Shown: positions 53,208 through 64,000 of the stretch, piece by piece | Numbering within the stretch: the first letter of the stretch is position 1 | How the letters are laid out: each line of letters begins with the position of its first letter | Assembly (NCBI GenBank): GCA_025174535.1 | Contig: JALBUN010000009.1 | Span: 1,488,001-1,552,000 of the forward strand | DNA: 64,000 bases | Direction of reading: 5' to 3' | From: Cantharellus purpuraceus | Lineage: Eukaryota; Basidiomycota; Agaricomycetes; Cantharellales; Hydnaceae | Made by a program: the position numbers and the translations under genes | Notes under the pieces: generated by a model | What the model was told of the DNA's origin: nothing | Seen by the model: only the letters and a program-made list of their open reading frames with translations | Databases searched by the model: none

Positions 53208-53352
53208 GGCTGTAAGCCTAGCGGTTCGTTGCTGTACCAGGATGTCACATACAAATAGCACTCCTGGATTTCAGTATATATATGAGCCCCTTGTAGCGTC
53301 CTACCCATCACATACTGGCATAGTCTAGTCTACTTGGTATCATTCCATCGAC

Positions 53353-55061
53353 ATGGCAGCTCAGACAGCACAAGTGGCAGTCCAAGCAGCGTCAGATAAG
53401 TGCGTCGCTTCTCACTATATGTGCAGTGATTTGTGAGTTCATTATATGGTATCAGTATGGCTGTCAATTACACCTTCATAGTTGCCCTCGGTAAGCCCAA
53501 GGCTTGTGTGCGCAACCTAGCTAACGGCTTTCCGCTTGAAACAGCTCTCCTTTCCTACGACACCTTTCTTACAATCTCACATGAGATTCAATATATCTGG
53601 AATAAAACATTTAAACTGGGGACGGCCCTGTATTTTCTGACGCGATACTCCTTGCTATTATATTTCCCGGTACAAATATTTGATTTATTTTTCAATTTCA
53701 CATCATTTCAGGTCTGTTCCTGTTGATGACTTGCGTTCATGCACATAGATGACACTGACGCGTGATGCAGTAAGTTCAAGGGCAACTTTTGTAACAGAAA
53801 TTCATACAAATTAGAACCTGTGATGGGTTTACTCACTTTCTGGATGCTTTCTTGATCATCTCACTCGTCGGTATTCAAGGTAATATAAGTTTTCCTTTGC
53901 AGCAATAGATCATTGGCGACACTAATTATGCAGGGCTTGTACTGGCACGGACATATGCGGTTAGCGATCGGAAGAGGGTGGTATTGGTTGTTCTCGGAGT
54001 TCTCGGAGGTTGCACCATCACATCGCAACTGGTATGTGTACATGTCTGCATTTATGTGGACATGCGTGACGGACGCCCATCATAGGCAATAGCAATCTTG
54101 GAAAGGTGTGATATTACCGGTGCACTACTCCACACTACCATCATGTAAGTACAGCATAGTCTTAACTGAACTGTGCTCAATGATTCACCAGACGTAAGAC
54201 ACGTGAAAGTCATATTTATTACATGGTTGATTCCCTGCTCTTAGTCGATGATGTCGGCTCGATCGCGATCATATTGTTTGACACGATAGTAGTTGCTGTG
54301 ACACTTGCCGGCACGCTCGGAACCTGGAGAGTTTATCAACGATCAGCATGGAACAAGCTATCGCTGACACATTTAATGGCCCAGCAAAGTAAGCCATAGC
54401 CTCTGTTACGGTAGAATTCTCACGGACAGACATGAATCTCAGGTCTGATGAGATTTGGGTATTTCATCCGCTATCAAAACGAATCCTGAATTAATTGTTT
54501 ATCAGATTTGTGTTGACCCTCACTCTTTCTGACGTGATCTTGATATTGGTATGTCAATGTATCAATATCTATGCGATCGTTAACCGGATGCACTAGACCT
54601 TGAGAGTACGTCACACATTGGCATCTGCTGCTGTGCCACTCCAACTTTTACTTTAGCCTACAATTTCACCTGTCCTTTCACCTATTCAGCAGAGGTGAGT
54701 CGGAATATCGGAATACGGAATTGCAGACATCTACTAAATATATGCAGCTTGTCAGCAATCATCATCTGCCACTTCCACCTCGACCTCCAAAGGAGACATG
54801 CGCACTCAAACAGCACCACTTCCCGGGGAATCCCTACCGTTTCCCTTGGCAGTTTCCATGCGGCCACCCAAAGCATTCACGATGCTGTGATGGCAGAGTT
54901 TGGAGATTCCCCCGTGGAGGAGCGTGTTGGAACTGAAGCGTCGCGGGACGCGGTCGGGTCTGCAGAGTCGGATGTGCCGGAAGAGGCGATAGAACATGAT
55001 ATTGAGTTTGAAGAAATTTAGTTCCGGCCACAGGCAGCTCTAATTACTTTAGAGGCCTAGT
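53353..55061 (+). CDS. DUF6533 family membrane protein, copy F (most complete)
   Basis: Exons I can place: 53353-53399, 53456-53490, 53545 to about 53670 (together MAAQTAQVAVQ..., NYTFIVALALLSYDTFLTIS, HEIQYIWNKTFKLGTALYF, the full DUF6533 motif), 54245-54388 (VTLAGTLGTWRVYQRSAWN...), 54506-54548 (FVLTLTLSDVILIL), and a last exon ending at 55018 or, past a TAG, 55061. Introns 1 and 2 are 56 and 54 nt with GT-AG ends and keep phase. Several hydrophobic segments fit a multi-helix membrane protein. The TAG replaces a Gln codon of copy E and removes about 14 residues. Exons between 53700 and 54240 are not resolved. Confidence 0.62.
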
Positions 55062-55802
55062 GGAGGACTATTTGTCCATCATGTTCTGTTGGTGTTGGCT
55101 GATAGGATGGATGTACGGTGAACCATTGTTCTCGTACTCTCATCCCATTACTCTGTCGCTGGAGGGCCGAGCGTGGGGGGTTTGAGTATTTATTCACATT
55201 AATCACTGGGACGGTGTCGGAAAGACCTAGATTTTTAGATATGTATGCGGTGGAATTATTTTAATATTGGACAGGGATCAAATTCCATGATATTCTTGAT
55301 ATGTTGACAAATGGTACTCGAAATGCTGCAATTTCCGTCAGATGGATGAGACGTCCACGAAATATTGCGCGACGCGATCGAGTATACCAAGTCTTAATCG
55401 AAGCTTGTCCTGGCAACCAGCTGCAGCACGCAACTTGGGAGAGCAGTCTGACACTGAAGCATTGATGGGTTAGACAGCCTCGAGCGGATCTCAAGGGGGT
55501 TGGATTTTCGAATACTTTGCGGCGTAACTATTTTCGAAACCTTATTGAACGGGTCCAATAATATTTCTTCAGTCGTTTGTTCTACAACAATCAAGTTACA
55601 CTCTATTTAGAAGATTCCTGCAGGAACAAAAATATATCCGACACTTCCAGGGGATTAAATGAGCGCGAAAGACCCCAGAACGGTCAAAGTGCAAAGGAAA
55701 CAATACGACTACATCTACCACGTTACACATCATTGTCATTTACATCATGGAGGTTACAGTGAGCGGCAGCTGAATCCGACCAGGTTCTCCTTTCACCTTA
55801 GC
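55062..55802. other. 3' flank of copy F and unassigned DNA
   Basis: Repeat-flank homology continues to about 55460; 55470-55802 has no recognised gene or repeat. Confidence 0.4.
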
Positions 55803-55803
55803 A

Positions 55804-56695
55804 GTGCCATTTGGAGTAGTTGATGCGGCAGGCCCTGATCTGTGCGGTCACAATTGGCAGTCAGTGCAGAAGTCAGTGCCATGGCTCCGAACAAGTTTGC
55901 CATCAAATGCACAGGCTGTGAACATCTGGTATGATCACGTAGCAAGGGTCGTGCTTTCACTCGCTTGTGTGTCAGGCGCTTTTCGTTATTCTTATACCAA
56001 TGAACGCTGGAGGCATGTTGCCAGAGATATGAGCGATAGGGTCTACAAGGCGGTGAGGTATGTATTGAAAGAGCACATGAGCCAATGGCACGTGCCTACA
56101 TCATTTAGCGGACTGGAATGTGTCGTTTCAGCACCCAGTCACCATTGCTCTCAAACCAGTTGGACGCGGATTCCACGTGTGGCGAATTTAATTTGTCTAT
56201 TTCGCTACGCTGTGTTTCAGGGAGCCGAGTATTGCGGCCAAGAGTGCCAGAATCGGGTGTGAGCAAAAAGACACCTTATTATATGGGAACTTTATAAATA
56301 GAAAAATATGCTTTAACATTTTGTTCGATCTTGCAATGCAAAAATAGATGGCCGATTTTGGTGTGAAAGGTGAGGACAAGGCAACGGAAGGGAACACATG
56401 AGGGTGTAGATGGTCTGTGGAGAAAAGCACAACCTGCAAGACGGGAACATGCACGAGCGAGTGCGAGCGCGCGATATTTGATGTTGAGTTTGCTAGCCAT
56501 CTTGTCAGGATCTGTATTCCAATCGATCAGGGGACTTACATCATTTGACGTGTGGTGCGTTGCCAGAGTGGTTGGTCACGTGGCCATTCCGTTCACTGGC
56601 ATTCGGTCAAAGCCTCCTCAGCTTCTCGGGCAATGGGTTTTCTTAGTTGGTTGCAAGTTTCCACGAGGCATCGATCTTGCTGCAAGTCATTCAAA
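55804..56695. other. 5' flank of the right-arm repeat-tailed gene
   Basis: Matches 38295-39188 inverted. A longer ORF exists here (55804-56262) than in the left arm, but no family or coding bias supports it. Confidence 0.35.
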
Positions 56696-57697
56696 ATGTT
56701 CGACTTTATCAAGACCTACATTCACAACTTCTTCAAACTATACCCACGGATGTACGAAGGACTCAGAGACCATTCATACGTCCCTATCCTCCATTACGAT
56801 GTGACCTACACCCCGGGTCACTTTTTCCAAACAATTTGCGATGCCAATCCTGATTCTAGGGCTCAATACCATGTCAGACAACTGATATGGTACAAGGAAA
56901 GCTCTGGCTCCTACCACGAGTTCATCCTTGCAGAACTCTCTGATTCTTCTACCCTATTTGTGGAGAGAAGGCCTTCCTGGGGTGCTGAACCCAAGTTCGT
57001 CATGTCAACCTCATTACCCTCCCCATCAAACAGCACCATTTTGGCACGCGATACAGTCTATTGCATGTCAAAGACCTCTTCGGCGCTTACAACTCGTCTC
57101 GCCTCTTGTCCCGCTGAACCGGTTGGTCATTACAAGTTCAATTACTTTCCCTTGTTGGAATTTGCACGGCTTTTGGCCATTATCTCACAACAAAACCCTC
57201 ACTATGTGATCAACAAGACGATGTGCTATTGGTTTGCATCGAGCATTGTAGGGATCGCGAGAAAGGAGTTTGGGGGCGACAGTATTGATCCAACAACCCC
57301 CTTCCTGGCGGGAAGCTGGAAATTGTACAAGTACAAGGTTAACGTAAAGGAGTTAGAAGGGATACGGGAGATATACGCCAAGGATCGGGCTGCGCAACCA
57401 GAGCCTATTGGACCCAGGGAGGCCCAGTGGCGACGGGAGTTGAATGAGATGAAGGCGAATGCGGAGCAGGAGTTGAATAAGACGAAGGCGAATGCGGAGC
57501 AGGAGTTGAATAAGACGAAGGCGAATGCGGAGCAGGAGTTGAATAAGACGAAGGCGAATGCGAAGCATTGGAAAGAGATAGCTGAGAAGAAGGCGAAAGA
57601 AACCGAGGAGAAGGTGAAAGAAACCGCGGAGAAGCAGAAACAAATTGAAGAACTACAACGTGCCTTGGAGAAAGCCAACAGGCGTGTAGGTCAATAG
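56696..57697 (+). CDS. Hypothetical 333-aa protein with 11-residue repeats (right arm)
   Basis: Counterpart of 37260-38294 with scattered substitutions (for example R/K in FDFI.TYIHN, and S/T, A/T changes in the middle). It has four NKTKANAEQEL-type units against five, exactly one 33-bp unit shorter. The frame is open from the same ATG to the same stop. Maintenance of both copies suggests function or recent duplication. Confidence 0.72.
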   Translation: MFDFIKTYIHNFFKLYPRMYEGLRDHSYVPILHYDVTYTPGHFFQTICDANPDSRAQYHVRQLIWYKESSGSYHEFILAELSDSSTLFVERRPSWGAEPKFVMSTSLPSPSNSTILARDTVYCMSKTSSALTTRLASCPAEPVGHYKFNYFPLLEFARLLAIISQQNPHYVINKTMCYWFASSIVGIARKEFGGDSIDPTTPFLAGSWKLYKYKVNVKELEGIREIYAKDRAAQPEPIGPREAQWRRELNEMKANAEQELNKTKANAEQELNKTKANAEQELNKTKANAKHWKEIAEKKAKETEEKVKETAEKQKQIEELQRALEKANRRVGQ

Positions 57698-58235
57698 GTC
57701 CGTAATTCCTCTGCTTTTTCTAGCTGTTAGTACTTACTGGCACACAAAGGCCACGCGTGTATCTTCACCATAGCAAACGAGAGCATACCCATCTTACAGA
57801 ATGAAGCCAAGAGCGAATTTCCAACGATATATCCATGTAATATGCCATTGAACTGCTCATACAGCTATCTGATGCCTATGCGGTTTCCGTTGCAAACCCA
57901 CATCTAACATGTAGGCCACACAGTCCGACGGGGGGAACGACTTGAAGTACAACCGATTCAGGAGCCGACGCGCGATCGTCACACCCATCTGACGGCAATT
58001 GCAACATTCTTCGAGCACCTTTTGTATTATAAAATTTGATCGGGCCTGTCCAATACAAACGCAATTACACCTCATACATATGGAAACATCAAATAATTTC
58101 TGACAGGGATTGATGTGAATCAATATTTAAACGCCCTCACACTCGGCCCTACAAGTGACAGGGTAATAGTGCGAAAAGTGTAAATTCGTCCTATCAGCCA
58201 GCACCAACCGAACATGATGGACAAACCGTCCGCCA
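57698..58235. other. Right-arm counterpart of 36721-37259
   Basis: Non-coding flank between the repeat-tailed gene and the DUF6533 remnant. Nothing else seen. Confidence 0.4.
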
Positions 58236-59000
58236 CTACGCCTCCAGAATAATTTGAGCTGCCTGTGGCCCGAACTGGATGTCTTCAAGCTCAATATCAT
58301 TTTCTGTCCTCTCTGCCGGTATATCCGACTCTATGGCCTCGACCGCGTCCCGCGAGGCTTCTGTTCCAACACCCTCATCGATGGGCGAATCCCCAAACTC
58401 TGCCATCACAGCGTTGTGAAGGCTTTGCGTGGCCGCATGGAAACTGCCAAGAGTGATGGGAGGGATTCCCCCAGGAGGTGGTGCTTTTGGAGTGCGCGTT
58501 TCTCCTTTGGAGGTTGAGGTGGAACCGGCAGATGATGATGGCTGACAAGCTGCATATATTTAGTAGAAGTCTGAAATTCCGTATTCCGACTCACCTCTGC
58601 TGAATAAGTGAAAGGACAGATGAAATTGTAGGCTAAAGTACAAGTTAGAGCAACACGCAATGTGTGACGTACCCTCAAGGTTTAGTGGATCGGGTGAACG
58701 GTGGGATAGATATTGATTATATTACCGTGTCACAAAGAGTGAGAGTCAACACAAATCTGAATATAGTCAATTCTGGATTCGTGTGCGGTGAAGTACTCGA
58801 ATCTCATCAGACCCGATGTTTGCCTATCTGTGGGAATTCTACCGTAATAGAAACAGTGGCTTACATTGCTAGGCCAGTAAATCTGTCAGCGATAGTTCCA
58901 AGCTGATCGTTTGTAGACTCTCCAGGTTCCGAGTGTGCCGACGAATGTCACTGCAACCACTACTGTGTCAAACAGGATGACTGCGATCGAGTTGACGTCA
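58236..59000 (-). pseudogene. DUF6533 gene remnant G (right arm)
   Basis: Mirror of remnant A. It has the same helix exon with the same 4-nt loss after TGGAAC. The last exon is slightly better preserved, because the stop in A (QAA*IILEA) is read through here as QAAQIILEA, ending at 58236. Confidence 0.58.
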
Positions 59001-59047
59001 TAGACTAAAAGCAGGGAATCAACTATGTCACAATACATATCACTTGC

Positions 59048-59401
59048 ATGTCTCTTACGTCTGGTGAACCATTGAGCACAGTCCATCTCAGACTATGCTG
59101 TAAGAGAGTGTGGAGTTGTGCACTAGAGATGTCACACCTATCCAAGGTTGTTACCGCCTATGTTCACCTCTTATATCAAGAAGTGCGTACCGAATGTGTG
59201 GTTGTGTTGTTCTTACCATTATATGATGTATCGACTCATCCTGATCCCTGTGAGCTAGAGGAGGCCCTGTGTGGCCTGTCCGATCAGGTGGCAGAGTGTG
59301 TGATTCGTGCCCAGTATCCTGACCTGAGCGCACGCTGTAAGCATCTAATTTACATGTTAGATCAGGAGGTATGCGCTCACCGAGTCGACCGTTGGCTCTG
59401 A
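59048..59401 (+). CDS. Hypothetical 117-aa ORF (right arm)
   Basis: Differs from the left-arm ORF by one residue seen near the C-terminus (A for T in DQEVCxHRVDRWL). No family recognised. Confidence stays low because the arms are nearly identical overall. Confidence 0.3.
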   Translation: MSLTSGEPLSTVHLRLCCKRVWSCALEMSHLSKVVTAYVHLLYQEVRTECVVVLFLPLYDVSTHPDPCELEEALCGLSDQVAECVIRAQYPDLSARCKHLIYMLDQEVCAHRVDRWL

Positions 59402-61303
59402 GACCCTACAGAGACAGGTGGATTACTTGCTCGCACTGGGGGGAAGGAGAGTGATGATGATGATGAGTAGAGTGCTGATTAATGCCTGACTGCCTGGCCT
59501 CGTGTTCTGCTTCTCGAGATGTCATTGCCGGAGCTGGCCAGAACAATGGTTAACGTGACTGGCATTAGTTATATTTAATATCACATGCACGTACAGAGTT
59601 CTAACCGCCTACAATGTTGAGGATAAGAGCCGATGAGACCGAGACAATCTCGTTTTTTTGGCTTTGCTTGGCAATAAAGATGGTAGTTTCTCTCCTTCTG
59701 CGTACCCCAAAATCCCAACATACAAGTTATTAAATAAGTACTGGACAGGTGAGTCAGAGTGAGGTCTCAGTAGATGTCGTCTGATGAAATACATACCGCC
59801 CCCGTCGATCCGACTCCGCTTCCGCTTGCCTCCGCTCCGTCCACTGCGACGGCCCTTCTCATGTGCGACGCCGTTTGGCCGGATGCTCCTCCAACTTCTC
59901 AAGAACATGGCCGATGCTGCTGTACAGACTGTGCTCGGGGGAGGGCCCTGCTCGTGTTCCCCAAAGCAACTTTCCCTGCCAATCCCTTCAGAAGACAAGC
60001 TTTCAGGTGGGACACGGCGGAATACGTGTCATATAGCAATGGAGGCATATCTCGACGCGAGTATTGAGAAAGAAAGCCCTGAAGGTAGATACGTGGGACG
60101 GCGGGCACACCACACCGCTGAGGAGCTAAGGATTAGCGACGCTTACCGCCACGTCGGTACAATGACATTGACCACACGCAAATCCTGAGCCGACGCTCCA
60201 TATCTTCGCCGGAAACTGATATGAATACAGACACATTCCTAGCATGAAACGGCCGGAAGATCTAAGCAATTTCCACTGCCATCCCTGTATCCCCTCTAAA
60301 CGGTTCAAGAGCCAAACTTTCAAGTGGAACAAGGGAGGCATCTGAATACTGCTATACACGCAGCAATAGAGGCATACATCGATGCTAGTGGTGAGTGAGA
60401 AAGAAAGCTCTGAGAGTATATATAGTGGCGGGCACACAACATCGCTGAGGACACCATGCTAAGGATTTGCAATGCTTACGGATCATTGCCTCACGTCGGT
60501 GCATTAACATTGGCCACAGTCCTGAGCTGAGACTCGAGGTCGAACACCATATCTTCACCGGACGGACACAGTCCTGGCATGAAATCGGCCGCAAGATCCT
60601 ATGCAGGTTCATTCATTGTCAGGAGCGCGCCATCTAGGAAATCCATCGTGATCATCTGACTGTTGACCAGCATTCCGCTCGAGTTGGGCAGGCACCGCCG
60701 GGCCTTCCGCACTTTCTGGGAACAGCATGGTCAGGGGGATGATGCTTACTCCTCGCAAAGCCGACAGTCGCATCGTCCGAACGCCATTCAGATGCTGTTT
60801 TCTCTCGACACCCAAACACGCGCGTGTTCCGCTCCTGACGGAACTTGACCTTGAGGCAGTGATGGGAAATCGCTTGATGGTGGTTTACAATGGCGGCTGA
60901 TGAAAACCTGCTGCACAGGCCATAAAACAGTGTCCGAATGTCAACCATTGGGGTCCTTCGGCGGTAAGCACTTCTCACGCAAGGAGAAATACCATCAAGC
61001 AAGAGATGAGCTTGATTCTCTTAGCCATGTTGCTTCCTACCGCTTTCTCAGGACACTTGACTGGCACTCAACCACGCAGCGATTCAAATGGCACCCCCAA
61101 GAACACCGACAGCATCACGCTGCGCATCGTTTGATATATATAATACATAGTGAATCCAAGTGTAGCCCCAATGAACTCCCAAATCTTAAAGGCTAGGTGG
61201 CTTGGGGATTAAAACTTCATAGTTCATAGACTCAAAACAAAATTCGACGACTTTCTTGCAGGATCACGTGGAGGAGCGTAGCACGCCAACGCGACGTACC
61301 TTG
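59402..61303. other. Right-arm counterpart of the cerato-platanin 2 downstream region
   Basis: Contains inverted copies of the promoter-like repeats (about 59970-60150 and 60270-60440). No gene supported. Confidence 0.4.
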
Positions 61304-61800
61304 TCAAAGCCCGCACCCCGACGCAGAGATCTGGATAACTGACGCTGTTACACGGCCCAGAGATGCAGCCTGGCCGTTCATCAGTGTATCCATGGCCGCC
61401 TGTGCGATGTTAAACCCGGCTCCAGCATGGTCAATAACCGTCACTGAAAACCCAAGTCACACACACATGCAAGACCCATCAACATTGCATCAAACCACAC
61501 ACAAGGGGATGGATGGAGACGCACCGTTGATGGATCTGCCCTGGAACGTCAGTCGCCAGCACGTCCACAGTTGGGACTGCCACACCCCGCGACAGCTTGC
61601 GCACCGCCAATGTTGGGGAAGGACGGCATGTTCATGAATGCGGGGAACCTGTTCGCGAGACCGTTGGGTCCGTCGCTGCACGCAACCGTGCCCATGCCCG
61701 CCAAACCGTTATCGTACGCATTGTCAAACGACACGGTATCTGCCACCACAGAGGCGACGAACGCAAGAAGGGAGGCGAGTGGGGCGGCGGTGACCTTCAT
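61304..61800 (-). pseudogene. Cerato-platanin 3 pseudogene (right arm)
   Basis: Right-arm copy of cerato-platanin 2. Exon 1 61800-61525, intron 61524-61444 (GTGCGT...TTTCAG), exon 2 61443-61304. One G is missing after the CCAACTGTGG stretch (near 61568), which shifts the frame before the CGTCW region, and a TATGG to TGTGG change alters a residue (Y to C) just upstream. The ~350 bp that hold the promoter in the left arm are deleted directly before the ATG. Hence it is probably neither expressed nor functional. Confidence 0.85.
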
Positions 61801-61865
61801 GCTTTTCGACTTGTTCTCACAAGAATGGAATACAACGTCCCCTGCCAACCTTGCATCAACTCCCC

Positions 61866-62100
61866 TGACAGAGAATGATACAGTTTATCCTTTCTATGAA
61901 CGAGCGTAGCTATCGCCCAGGTGCCCAACACTGCGCGTGGGGACTCCGTACTTATTTACAAAATGTTTATTAGGGTGATTATATAAGCATAAGAAGTTTT
62001 TCAATACTCTCCACCAACAACCTGCTGTTGACATTGTTGACTACAAGGCATCACTCACGCTATACACACTATCCCAAGGTCAATAGTACGGACTTTGTTA
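61866..62100 (+). repeat. copia-3 5' LTR (about 235 bp)
   Basis: Lies between the abrupt end of the right arm (TGACAGAG start) and a primer-binding site. The 3' end TTTGTTA lacks the canonical CA. The start is inferred from the homology break. Confidence 0.5.
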
Positions 62101-62114
62101 GGTTATGGGCCCCG
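62101..62114 (+). promoter_or_regulatory. Primer-binding site of copia-3
   Basis: GGTTATGGGCCCCG matches the Drosophila copia primer site, which pairs with the anticodon region of initiator tRNA-Met and uses a half-tRNA primer (established for copia and Ty5). Confidence 0.6.
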
Positions 62115-62151
62115 GTGGCGCTTAGAAGACAGAAAACAACCCTCACGAAGT

Positions 62152-64000
62152 ATGGCGACGCCTAAATCCACCACTATGAACTGCCCGGTCCTACAAGGCC
62201 CAGAGAACTACCAAATATGGAAGCTGCGAATAAAAGCAAAACTGAGAAAGGAAAAGGGTAGCAGATGGATCCAAGCCAAAGCCAACAGCAGCACCAGCCA
62301 CTGTCACGTTTCACACAAGTGACAGCTGGGAAGTACATGATGCAAAGGCACATGGCATTATCACCGAACATATCTGCGACTGAATACTTCTCGAAGTCTA
62401 CAACCAAGAAACATCCAAGAAGCTCCTTGATTGCATCACCGAACTCCACAAAAAAACCAATGTTGGAATAAATGCCTTCCATACCTACATAGAGCTAATG
62501 AACACACGATGGGACGGAACTTCCCAAATAGATACACACATAGCCAACATTCGGTCAGCGAACCACTGACTTGTTGTAATGAAAAAGGGGATAGATGACA
62601 AATTCCTAGCATTCCTCCCTCTGCATTCTCTCCCATCCGACACAATGTGGGAAACCTTCAAATCATCTGTGCTGAACTCACTGGCATCAAATACAACATT
62701 ATTGTTCACTACTGTGGAATCATGCCTCACAGCCGAGGTAACGCATCTGGGTACCAACCCTGCATCTGCAAACTCCAAATCTGCCCTCAAGGCTCAGAAG
62801 TCCAACAAGAGCAAGCACTGCACTCTACACAGCAACTGCTCACACATGATGAGTGAATGCAGGACCTTGAAGGGCTGAGAGAAGAAAAAGGAGAAGAAAA
62901 AGGGAAGGGTGAAGAAGGAGAGGTGAAACAAGCATGAGAGGGCACACAAGGCGGAAGAGACCACTGATGATAGCGACAGCTCTAGTTCATCCCCATCCTC
63001 TTCGGAGAGCTCAGATGACGAGCATGCACAACTGGCAAATGTACACACCTCTAGGAGCCAAAAGAAATGTGTTTTCGCCTACTTTGCATCTGAACCTGCA
63101 CACGCTAAATGTGATATCCTAATAGATTCAGGAGCATCTGCACACATGGTGCCTCACCAAGAATGGTTCATTCTGGGGAGCTACAAACCAATCCAACCAC
63201 CACGCATGGTGCATTTTGGTGATGACTCATCAGCCAAGGCCATTGGAATGGGAAAAGTACACCTCACGAGCAAGGTCCAAGGGAACACATATGATATTTT
63301 CCTAATGAACATACTACTAGTCCCAAGCTTCTCCCTGTCACTGGTATTGGTCAACAAATTAGACCATGCTGGCCTCACAGTGAAACTCAAACATCAAGCT
63401 TGTTGCATAAAACAAGGCCAAACCATGGTCATGAAAGCAATGCACAAGCGAGGACTCTATCACCTAGATGTGACACCGGTAACCCAGCCGGAACACGCAA
63501 ACTTCTCAATTGATGCAAACACACTACACAGAAGGATGGGACATGCTGGGATAAAAGGATTAAAGTGCATGGTGCAGCAAGGACAACTACAAGACATAAA
63601 AGCCATCACTGGGAACTTCGATTTCTGCAAACCATACGCACTTGGAAAGGCCAAGAAACTATCATTCAAGTCCTCAACGCACAGGAATGTAACGTCCCCT
63701 CCAAATTATTCACTCTGATGTAGGTGGCCCTGTCACACCTGCATCCCAAAGTGGACACCGGTACTGGATTACCTTCATCTGCAAATACAGCCACTTCCCA
63801 TGGATATATTTCATGAAAAAGAAGGCAGAAGCGCAGGCCATCTACAACCAATGGAAAAGCGATGTACAAGCCTTCTTCAACAAAGAGGTTGGTCAGATCC
63901 ATATCTCCATTGACTTCCTACACACCGATGGTGGAGGCGAATACTGCAGCCGTGACTTTGAAAAACAGTTGCTCACCAAAGGTGTGATCCATGAGACCAC
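62152..64000 (+). pseudogene. Ty1/copia gag-pol (copia-3), continues beyond the window
   Basis: ATG 62152 begins MATPKSTTMNCPVLQG with YQIWKLRIKAKL. A Gag body follows (LLFTTVESCLTAEV), then a knuckle-like CTLHSNCSHMMSEC, a Lys-rich then Ser/Asp-rich linker, the protease motif DILIDSGASAHMVP (about 63115), the GAG-pre-integrase motif LHRRMGHAGIKGLK (about 63522) and the integrase core (YWITFICKYSHFPW ... LHTDGGGEYCSRDF) to the window edge. Frameshifts near 62260 and 62480, and stops near 62570, 62880 and 63717, make it non-autonomous here. It is the best preserved of the three copias. Confidence 0.85.

Larger units (their letters stand above)
55803..61866 (-). repeat. Right arm of the inverted segmental duplication
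   Basis: Reverse complement of 32994-39188. The inner border shows similarity fading at GTAGTTGATGCGGCAGGC. The outer border is abrupt at ACTCCCCT (61866), where copia-3 begins, so the retroelement may mark or postdate the breakpoint. Confidence 0.85.

Noticed and set aside
1..64000. CRISPR arrays, bacterial operons, rRNA or tRNA genes
   Set aside because: None seen. Repeats are LTRs, minisatellites or segmental duplications, and genes have introns. I cannot run a tRNA scan, so a missed tRNA is possible.

Overview
The window reads as a repeat-rich segment of a basidiomycete (probably Agaricomycete) nuclear genome. Evidence for this: cerato-platanin genes with one short GT-AG intron (69 and 82 nt), a multi-intron family that matches the DUF6533 membrane proteins typical of mushroom-forming fungi, Ty3/gypsy chromovirus and Ty1/copia retrotransposons, a LINE ORF1 with CCHC knuckles, and no bacterial-style operons. 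No taxon can be named from sequence alone.

Layout. (1) 1-3194: broken gypsy gag and protease/RT fragments with a solo LTR. (2) 3195-18494: two nearly identical, very AT-rich, multigene DNA elements of 7.2 and 7.7 kb in opposite orientation, separated by 432 bp. Each is a 6-7 kb body flanked by two direct copies of a ~0.55 kb unit ('U') that has its own 16-bp terminal inverted repeats. The body carries a long coiled-coil protein, a possible PD-(D/E)XK-like protein, two small ORFs, an unknown 216-aa protein on the opposite strand, an IS5/Harbinger-like DDE transposase with a frameshifted C-terminal chromodomain, and a 165-aa protein with a C-terminal membrane segment. I do not recognise this element and regard it as the best candidate for something undescribed. 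(3) 18495-31070: nested retroelement wreckage (gypsy, an unknown LTR-element ORF, a gag-like protein with a Cys cluster, copia, several solo LTRs, a fifth U). (4) 31380-61866: host-like DNA with two tandem cerato-platanin genes, then a ~6.2 kb segment (32994-39188) that recurs inverted at 55803-61866. The 16.6 kb between the arms holds a DUF6533 tandem array and a 7.1 kb retroelement nest (40129-47282). (5) 61867-64000: 5' part of a third copia element running off the window.

How parts relate. Most retroelement genes are dead. Their in-frame stops are almost all TGA or TAA/TAG where CGA or CAA/CAG is expected, a C-to-T signature. In the AT-rich elements, by contrast, frames are broken mainly by single-A losses in A-runs, usually in only one of the two copies, so the pair together shows intact genes. 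Full-length solo LTRs with perfect 5-bp target duplications were found at five sites, and one LTR sits antiparallel inside another copy of itself inside a LINE ORF1. The host-like genes that look intact are cerato-platanins 1 and 2, the repeat-tailed coiled-coil gene in each arm, and possibly one DUF6533 gene (53353-55061).
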